35,356 nucleotides of DNA, taken from an uncultured Collinsella sp. (GTDB taxonomy: Bacteria; Actinomycetota; Coriobacteriia; Coriobacteriales; Coriobacteriaceae). The position numbers and the translations under genes were made by a program. The notes under the pieces are model-generated. The model saw only the letters and a list, made by a program, of their open reading frames with translations, had not been told where the DNA came from and searched no databases. The DNA lies in the NCBI GenBank assembly GCA_938005465.1, contig CALLNU010000017.1, positions 1 through 35,356 on the forward strand, read 5' to 3'. Shown here piece by piece: positions 29,774-35,356 of the stretch (the first letter of the stretch is position 1; each line of letters starts with the position of its first letter).

Positions 29774-30706
29774 ATGGCTCGTCGTACGCCTTCTCAAATG
29801 AATATGCTGCTCGCCGTCGATAAGCCGGTGGGCTGCACGTCCCACGACGTGGTATCGCAGTGCCGACGCGCTCTCCATGAGCGACGCATCGGCCATGCCG
29901 GTACGCTCGACCCCATGGCCTCGGGTGTCATGGTGGTGGGCGTGGGCCAGGCGACCCGTCTGCTGGGCATGCTAACTCTCGATACCAAAAGTTATGTCGC
30001 CGACATTTCGTTTGGCGTCGAGACCAACACCGATGACGCGGAGGGCGAGGCCGTTCGCACGGTGCCCGTTGCCCCCGAGCTGCACGATTTCGCTTACGCC
30101 CGTGAGCAGCTGGCCGCTATGCTTGGCCCGCAGTTGCAGGTGCCGCCAGCTTTTTCGGCCATCTCGGTCAATGGCGTTCGCGCCTATAAGAGTGCTCGCG
30201 AGGGCAATGCGGTTGAGTTGCCCCCGCGCCCCGTCGAGGTCTATGCCGCCGACCTGATCGCCGTGGGCGGCGAGGGCGATACGTGCGTCTGGACCGTGGC
30301 GTTTTCGGTAAGCAAAGGCACCTACATTCGCGCGCTCGCTCGCGATCTGGGTCGTGCCTGCGATAGCGCTGCACATATTTCCGCGCTGCGCCGTACGGCC
30401 TCCGGCGTGGTTTCCATTGGCGCCTGTCATGCGGTAGAGGAGCTCTCTGCCGAGACCGCTGCCGGTTTCGCTCTGGATCCCATCGCCGCCCTAGGTGCCA
30501 CGCGTGTCGATTTGCCGGGTAATCTTGCAGACGACCTGCTTTGTGGCCGCCGCGTTCCCGTTGAACGTGCGCTTGCGGACTTCGATACGGCGAAGGCGCC
30601 GTTCGCGCTCGTGCTCGATGGGGGATTGAAGGCGCTTGCTCGTATCGAGGGCGGCCGCTTTGTTATGGAGCACGTCTTTCCGCGGGCGATCGGCGGTGTT
30701 CGATGA
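29774..30706 (+). CDS. truB: tRNA pseudouridine-55 synthase
   Basis: TruB makes pseudouridine 55 in the T-loop of tRNAs. The 310-residue protein has the family motif GHAGTLDPMASGVMVV with the catalytic D46. VDKPVGCTSHDVV precedes it, PPAFSAISVNGVRAYKSARE follows, and a C-terminal PUA-like tail ends the protein (GRFVMEHVF). The start is ATG 29774 after a weak GGATGG; ATG 29798 or 29804 could also serve. It lies 15 bp after nrnA and overlaps ribF by 4 bp (ATGA), so the three are probably cotranscribed. Confidence 0.93.
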   Translation: MARRTPSQMNMLLAVDKPVGCTSHDVVSQCRRALHERRIGHAGTLDPMASGVMVVGVGQATRLLGMLTLDTKSYVADISFGVETNTDDAEGEAVRTVPVAPELHDFAYAREQLAAMLGPQLQVPPAFSAISVNGVRAYKSAREGNAVELPPRPVEVYAADLIAVGGEGDTCVWTVAFSVSKGTYIRALARDLGRACDSAAHISALRRTASGVVSIGACHAVEELSAETAAGFALDPIAALGATRVDLPGNLADDLLCGRRVPVERALADFDTAKAPFALVLDGGLKALARIEGGRFVMEHVFPRAIGGVR

Positions 30707-31710
30707 TGCTGGCGCCCCACGAGCTCGCGCGTATCTTTTTCGCGGGTGAGTTGGATGATGCCCGTATCGTTTCTGCCGATGCATTTGATGGGTGCGAGTT
30801 CTTGGGTGCCGCGTCGATCGCCATTGGCGTGTTTGATGGCGTGCATCGTGGGCACCAAGAGCTGATCGAAGCGGTTATTCGCGATGCGCATGATCACGGC
30901 AGCAAAGCGGTCGTGGTCACCTTCGATCCTGATCCGGACGTCGTGGTGAGTCCGTCGCCCGCCCAAAAATTGATGACGACGGCCGACCGCCTGCATGCCC
31001 TGGCTCAAACTGGGGTCGATGCGGTGGTGGCCGTCCCCTTTACGTCCGCCGTGGCGGCACTCGACCATGTCGGGTTTCTGGCGCTGTTGTCGCGCGTTGT
31101 CGACATTCGCTCCATTCGTGTAGGCAGCGACTTTAGGCTCGGCCGCGGCGGCGCTTCGGGCGTTGCCGAGATGCGCGCCTGGGGCACTGAGCGTGGGGTT
31201 GACGTTTACGGTCACGACCTGCTCTGCGTTAACGGGCAGACCATCTGCGCCACGCGCATCCGCCATGAGCTGGGTCAGGGTCATGTGGAGCTGGCCGCAG
31301 AGCTTCTCGGCCGTCCCTATATGCTGCGCGGCGTTGTGGCGGCTGGCCGTCACGAGGGCTCCGACATGGGCTTTCCCACGGCAAACATCCAGGTGCTCGA
31401 CGGCATCCAAGTGCCTGCCGATGGCGTCTATGAGGGTCTGGTGCTGGTCGACGATACCGTATGGCCTGCTGCCGTTAACGTCGGCCTGCCGCCGACCTAT
31501 GCCGATGATGCCGCCTCGGCGCATCTCGAGGCCAACTTGATCGGCTATGCGGGCGACCTGTATGGCGCTTCCGTGTCGCTGGCGTTTACGCGCTGGCTGC
31601 GTCCGTCTCGCGTGTTCGATTCCCTGGACGAGCTTATCGCGACCGTCGAGGGTAATATCGACGATATCCGTCATAACTTGGGTGAGCAGGGGGTGAGTAT
31701 CCGTGATTAG
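30703..31710 (+). CDS. ribF: Bifunctional riboflavin kinase / FAD synthetase
   Basis: RibF converts riboflavin to FMN and FMN to FAD. The 335-residue protein has an N-terminal nucleotidyltransferase domain with AIGVFDGVHRGHQEL (HxGH-like; about residues 41-55) and ICATRIRHEL (about 184-193, the family's SSTxIR-like site). A C-terminal riboflavin-kinase barrel follows with GRHEGSDMGFPTANI (the GFPTAN motif) and NVGLPPTY; the usual catalytic Glu of the kinase is probably in the SAHLEANLIG stretch. ATG 30703 overlaps the truB stop. It overlaps dnaG by 8 bp. Confidence 0.92.
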   Translation: MMLAPHELARIFFAGELDDARIVSADAFDGCEFLGAASIAIGVFDGVHRGHQELIEAVIRDAHDHGSKAVVVTFDPDPDVVVSPSPAQKLMTTADRLHALAQTGVDAVVAVPFTSAVAALDHVGFLALLSRVVDIRSIRVGSDFRLGRGGASGVAEMRAWGTERGVDVYGHDLLCVNGQTICATRIRHELGQGHVELAAELLGRPYMLRGVVAAGRHEGSDMGFPTANIQVLDGIQVPADGVYEGLVLVDDTVWPAAVNVGLPPTYADDAASAHLEANLIGYAGDLYGASVSLAFTRWLRPSRVFDSLDELIATVEGNIDDIRHNLGEQGVSIRD

Positions 31711-33817
31711 CGATGAGGAAAAAGATCAGGTACGCGCGGCGTCGGACTTGGTTGCCATCGTGCAGGAAACGGTTGAGCTCAAGCCCCGCGGCCATGAGTT
31801 TTGGGGCTGCTGCCCGTTTCATGGCGAAAAGACCCCATCGTTTCACATTATCCCTGCTACGCAGGTGTGGCACTGTTTTGGCTGCGGCGAGGGCGGCGAC
31901 GTCTTTACCTATATCATGAAGCGCGAGAACCTGAGTTTTCCCGAGTCGATCCGCTATTTGGCCGACCGTGCGGGCATTGAACTGCACGATACCGGTGCGC
32001 AGCGCGATCGAGGCACCAAGCGTGCCCGCATCTATGACCTGTGCGCTGAGACGGCTCAGTTCTACCACACCATGCTTATGCGCGGTAAGGACAGCCGTCC
32101 GCGCGAGTACTTTGCCAGCCGCGGTATGGGTGGCGATGTCTGTCGACGCTACTGCCTGGGTTTTGCGCCGGGTCGCAACGCGCTGGTTTCGCACCTGTCT
32201 CAGGCGGGCTTTACCCCGCAGGAGATGATCGACGCCAACGTGGCCGTGAGCCGCGGGCGCGGACAGCTCGCGGACCGCTTTTACGACCGTGTGATGTTTC
32301 CCATCTTTGATGAGCAGGGTCACAATATCGCCTTTGGCGGGCGCATCATGGGCGATGGTCAGCCCAAGTACCTCAACACCGCCGAGACGAGCGTGTTTCA
32401 TAAAAAGCGAAACCTCTACGGCTTTAACTGGGCCAAGGAGTTTATCGTTGCGCAGGATACCGCCATCGTGGTGGAGGGGTATACCGACTGCATCGCCTGC
32501 TGGGAGGCAGGGATCAAAAACGTCGTCGCCACGCTGGGCACGGCGCTGACGGAACATCACGTAAAGACGCTCACCCGCTTTGCCAAGCGCATTGTATATA
32601 TGTTCGATGGCGACGCCGCCGGTCAAAAGGCCGCGCGCCGCGCGATTCAGTTTATCGAGCAGGATTCGATGGACCTGCGCTGCGTGGTGCTGCCCGACGG
32701 CAACGATCCCATGGAGTTCATCACGGCGCATGGTGGCGAGGCGCTGCAAGCGCGCATCGATGCCGCCGAGCCCCTCATGGACTTTGTGTACCGTTCGCTA
32801 CAGGAGTCGAGCGACATTACCACACCGGGCGGTCGCGCTAAAGCGCTCGAGGATGCGCTGACGCTCATCTATCCGCTGCGCGACAGCTATATGATCGACA
32901 CGTACTTTATTCAGATTGCCGACCTGTTGGGTTTGGACCTGGAGACCGTGCGCGCGAGTTCGGGCCGTGTGTTTCGCGATGTCGCTAAGCGCGAGGATGC
33001 GGAGCGCCGTCGTGAGCAGAACTACGAGCGTCAACGCGCGCAAGCTGAGCGCGCGGGCAGTGCGAGCGGTCGGGCGTCTGGTTCGCAGGGGACGTCTCGC
33101 AGTGCCTGGGCCGCGGGTGCGACGCCGCCGGTGTCCGCACCGGTCGAGGAGGACCCGTACGACTACGTTCCGCTTGATGCCTATGGGGCCGCGCCGGTTG
33201 AGGTCGACGAGGATCTGCCACCAATCGATGTGCCGGCGGGGGTGGAAAGCGCTGCGTCCGTTGTCGATAGTTCAAGCGCGGCGGCAGCTCCGTCGATGCC
33301 GGTTGTTTTGACCGATCTGGAGCGGAAATCCCTGGCGGGGGAGCGCGAGCTGCTGACGATGCTCACGAGCTACCCCGATCTGTTCCGCACGTATGCCGAT
33401 CGCATTTGTTCTATCGAGTGGGTCGACCCGCGTCACGAGTCCATTGCGTGGGCCGTGCTGGCAACGCCGCCGGGAACCGATCCTGCGGCATGCATGGATG
33501 CGGCGCGGGCGGTGTGTCCCGAGGCGGCGTCGCTTGTCAGCGCCGGGCGCATTTCGGCGACGAGCAAGCACCCGACCGAGACGAACATCGTCTTTATGCT
33601 CGATACGCTCGAGCTCTACACCATCAAACGTCGCATGCGAGCCGCGCAGGCCAAGTTGCGCCAGGACCGTTCACTCGACGATGAGGCCCGTCGCGTGCTG
33701 ACGATGCAGGCGATGCAAGATTCGCAGCGCCAGCGCGAGCTCCAAAAGTCGATCGGTGGCGTGGCCGACCCGTTCCGTTTGATCGGTTTGGAGACCGCAG
33801 GTGCCGATCAGGCCTAG
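31703..33817 (+). CDS. dnaG: DNA primase
   Basis: DnaG lays down RNA primers at the replication fork. The 704-residue protein has the N-terminal zinc-binding domain with C37, H40, C58 and C61 (CPFH then CFGC). The catalytic core follows with the TOPRIM motifs VVEGYTD (about 255-261) and FDGDAAGQKA (about 300-309). A long linker rich in Ala, Ser and Pro (about 430-540) separates the core from a C-terminal helicase-binding-type domain. The linker makes it longer than the usual 600 residues. GTG 31703 lies inside the end of ribF (8-bp overlap). The next gene is rpoD, the usual dnaG-rpoD pairing, but 110 bp away with its own promoter-like site. Confidence 0.94.
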   Translation: MISDEEKDQVRAASDLVAIVQETVELKPRGHEFWGCCPFHGEKTPSFHIIPATQVWHCFGCGEGGDVFTYIMKRENLSFPESIRYLADRAGIELHDTGAQRDRGTKRARIYDLCAETAQFYHTMLMRGKDSRPREYFASRGMGGDVCRRYCLGFAPGRNALVSHLSQAGFTPQEMIDANVAVSRGRGQLADRFYDRVMFPIFDEQGHNIAFGGRIMGDGQPKYLNTAETSVFHKKRNLYGFNWAKEFIVAQDTAIVVEGYTDCIACWEAGIKNVVATLGTALTEHHVKTLTRFAKRIVYMFDGDAAGQKAARRAIQFIEQDSMDLRCVVLPDGNDPMEFITAHGGEALQARIDAAEPLMDFVYRSLQESSDITTPGGRAKALEDALTLIYPLRDSYMIDTYFIQIADLLGLDLETVRASSGRVFRDVAKREDAERRREQNYERQRAQAERAGSASGRASGSQGTSRSAWAAGATPPVSAPVEEDPYDYVPLDAYGAAPVEVDEDLPPIDVPAGVESAASVVDSSSAAAAPSMPVVLTDLERKSLAGERELLTMLTSYPDLFRTYADRICSIEWVDPRHESIAWAVLATPPGTDPAACMDAARAVCPEAASLVSAGRISATSKHPTETNIVFMLDTLELYTIKRRMRAAQAKLRQDRSLDDEARRVLTMQAMQDSQRQRELQKSIGGVADPFRLIGLETAGADQA

Positions 33818-33886
33818 ATGTTGTGGTCAACCAGCGTATTCTCGCCTATATCCTGTCTTTATTTTGGGTATAGACGTCCATGTGTG

Positions 33887-33895
33887 TGCTAAAGT
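33887..33895 (+). promoter_or_regulatory. Possible extended -10 promoter of rpoD
   Basis: TGCTAAAGT (33887-33895) has the TGn extension plus a TATAAT-like hexamer. No -35 box lies at good spacing (TTGGGT at 33864-33869 is 20 bp away). The ribosome-binding site GAAGGGAG precedes the GTG start at 33928. Confidence 0.35.
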
Positions 33896-33927
33896 ATTGA
33901 GTCCTGTGGACTACGAAGGGAGAATCT

Positions 33928-35271
33928 GTGCCAAAAAAGACTGAGAGCACGGGTACTGGGCTGGAATCCTACGTTGCAAAGCTCATGGGCAACGGCTCAA
34001 ACAGGACTTCGGTAACCGAGGACGAGATTCAGGTCGCCCTGAAGGATATCGATGTCTCCGATGAGCAGCTCAACGCGGTGTATTCCGCGCTGCGCAACAG
34101 CGGCATCCAGATTATCTCCGCGAGCGGAAACGACGACGCCCCGATGGGCGTCGACGATGACGATAACGATACCGACGATTTCGATGACGATGACGAGCAC
34201 GATTCCGGCTCGCTTGACGATCACGAGCTTAAGATGGCCCGCCAGGCCGACGCCGAGATGGGCTCTTCCAAGAGCAAGAAGAAGCGCACCGTGCGCACGT
34301 CTCGTTCGCGTTCGCGCGTGCGCGGCATCGATGCCTCCACGGTGATGCTGACCGGCGACCCGGTTCGTATGTACCTTAAGGAGATCGGTAAGGTCGACCT
34401 GCTGACCGCATCTGAAGAGGTCGATTTGGCCATGAAGATCGAGGCCGGTCTCGAGGCTACCGAGAAGCTCGAGGCTGCCGATGCAGGCGAGATTGAACTC
34501 ACACGCTCCGAGATGCGTCGTCTTACGCGTATTGAGAACGTTGGTCTTGAGGCCAAGCAAGCGCTCATCAGCGCAAACCTGCGTCTGGTCGTCTCCATCG
34601 CCAAGCGCTATGTCGGCCGTGGCATGCTGTTCCTGGATCTGATCCAGGAGGGCAACCTCGGTCTGATCCGCGCCGTCGAGAAGTTCGACTACCAGAAGGG
34701 CTTCAAGTTCTCCACGTACGCCACGTGGTGGATTCGTCAGGCCATTACGCGCGCTATTGCCGACCAAGCCCGTACCATTCGTATTCCCGTGCACATGGTC
34801 GAGACCATCAACAAGCTCGTCCGCGTGCAGCGCCAGCTCCTCCAGGACCTGGGTCGCGACCCGACCCCCGAGGAGATCGGTGCCGAGATGGACATGAGCG
34901 CCGATCGCGTCCGCGAGATCCAGAAGATTTCGCAGGAGCCCGTGTCGCTCGAGACCCCGATCGGCGAGGAAGAGGATTCCCAGCTGGGCGACTTCATCGA
35001 GGACTCCCAGGCTATCGTTCCGCCCGATGCCGCCAGCTTCTCCATGCTGCAGGAGCAGCTCACCCAGGTGCTCGATTCGCTTGCCGATCGTGAGCGCAAG
35101 GTTATCGAGCTGCGCTTTGGTCTCGTTGACGGACATCCCCGCACGCTCGAGGAAGTCGGTCGCGAGTTTGGCGTCACGCGCGAGCGTATCCGCCAGATCG
35201 AGTCCAAGACCCTGGCCAAGCTCCGCCACCCGAGTCGTTCCAGCAAGCTCAAGGACTACATCGAGTCTTAG
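33928..35271 (+). CDS. rpoD: Primary sigma factor RpoD (sigma-70/SigA)
   Basis: This is the housekeeping sigma factor that directs RNA polymerase to most promoters. The 447-residue protein has region 1.1 (about residues 10-65), an acidic Asp-rich stretch (about 75-95) and a basic patch, then region 1.2 (DPVRMYLKEIGKVDLLTASE). Region 2 covers about 215-285 (ANLRLVVSIAKRYVGRGM, then FSTYATWWIRQAI, the -10-recognising helix). Region 3 follows, and region 4 contains the HTH VTRERIRQIESKTLAKLRHP (about 415-434) that reads the -35 box. Non-conserved proteobacterial insertions are absent. The start is GTG 33928 after GAAGGGAG. It is followed by the hairpin at 35274-35301. Confidence 0.96.
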   Translation: MPKKTESTGTGLESYVAKLMGNGSNRTSVTEDEIQVALKDIDVSDEQLNAVYSALRNSGIQIISASGNDDAPMGVDDDDNDTDDFDDDDEHDSGSLDDHELKMARQADAEMGSSKSKKKRTVRTSRSRSRVRGIDASTVMLTGDPVRMYLKEIGKVDLLTASEEVDLAMKIEAGLEATEKLEAADAGEIELTRSEMRRLTRIENVGLEAKQALISANLRLVVSIAKRYVGRGMLFLDLIQEGNLGLIRAVEKFDYQKGFKFSTYATWWIRQAITRAIADQARTIRIPVHMVETINKLVRVQRQLLQDLGRDPTPEEIGAEMDMSADRVREIQKISQEPVSLETPIGEEEDSQLGDFIEDSQAIVPPDAASFSMLQEQLTQVLDSLADRERKVIELRFGLVDGHPRTLEEVGREFGVTRERIRQIESKTLAKLRHPSRSSKLKDYIES

Positions 35272-35273
35272 TA

Positions 35274-35301
35274 GTTACGGCGTTTTACCAAACGCCGTAA
35301 C
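35274..35301. repeat. Hairpin repeat after rpoD, possible terminator
   Basis: GTTACGGCGTTT (35274-35285) pairs perfectly with AAACGCCGTAAC (35290-35301) around TACC, starting 3 bp after the rpoD stop. GACGCTGCGCG follows at 35307-35317, as it does after the copy at 12969-12990. No T-tract is present. The remaining bases to 35356 show no gene. Confidence 0.65.
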
Positions 35302-35356
35302 TGGCCGACGCTGCGCGCCGCCCAGAGCGACAATTTGTCATTCAAAAGGCAAGGCA

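Noticed and set aside
1..35356. tRNA, rRNA or known riboswitch genes
   Set aside because: No cloverleaf, rRNA stretch or recognised aptamer motif was found by eye; a covariance-model scan would be decisive.

Overview
The window reads as chromosomal DNA of a high-GC, Gram-positive gut anaerobe, most likely a Coriobacteriia member close to Collinsella. This rests on overall protein character, GC-rich codon use and gene order, judged by eye and not by a search. Almost all genes are on the + strand and tightly packed; the only convincing minus-strand gene is a small HTH regulator at 18493-18846.

Region 1 (1-1868) is accessory-looking and comparatively AT-rich. It holds the tail of an unrecognised gene, a gene-poor stretch with two intrinsic terminators, two tandem MITE-like repeat units, a perfect 32-bp palindrome, a decayed toxin-like remnant and an intact XRE-type antitoxin-like gene.

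Region 2 (1869-12961) is the most interesting part: an eight-gene, translationally coupled cluster encoding a monoderm-type Pel exopolysaccharide machine (PelD-, PelE-, PelA-deacetylase-, PelF- and PelG-like proteins). It runs directly into a CotH-kinase-like lipoprotein, a VTC (polyphosphate-polymerase-type) domain protein and a DUF4956 membrane protein. The PelD-like gene begins with an SDR-like domain interrupted by an in-frame TAG at 1962. Its degenerate GGDEF domain keeps an RxxD c-di-GMP-site motif. The PelA homologue has only the deacetylase part, and no outer-membrane components are present, as expected for a monoderm.

Region 3 (13201-17403) is a sucrose-type utilisation locus: LacI-family regulator, duplicated operator-like sites, a PTS EIIBC permease and a GH32 sucrose-6-phosphate hydrolase/fructosidase. 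Region 4 (17499-20542) has a Cys/Met-metabolism PLP-enzyme homologue that seems to have lost its catalytic lysine, a convergent ModE/LysR-type HTH protein, and an IMP dehydrogenase.

Region 5 (20543-35356) is housekeeping: leuS behind a very long hairpin, then rimP-nusA-infB-rbfA-nrnA-truB-ribF-dnaG in a run of short gaps and overlaps behind a promoter and attenuator-like hairpin, then rpoD. Intergenic palindromic repeats of at least two families recur between these blocks.
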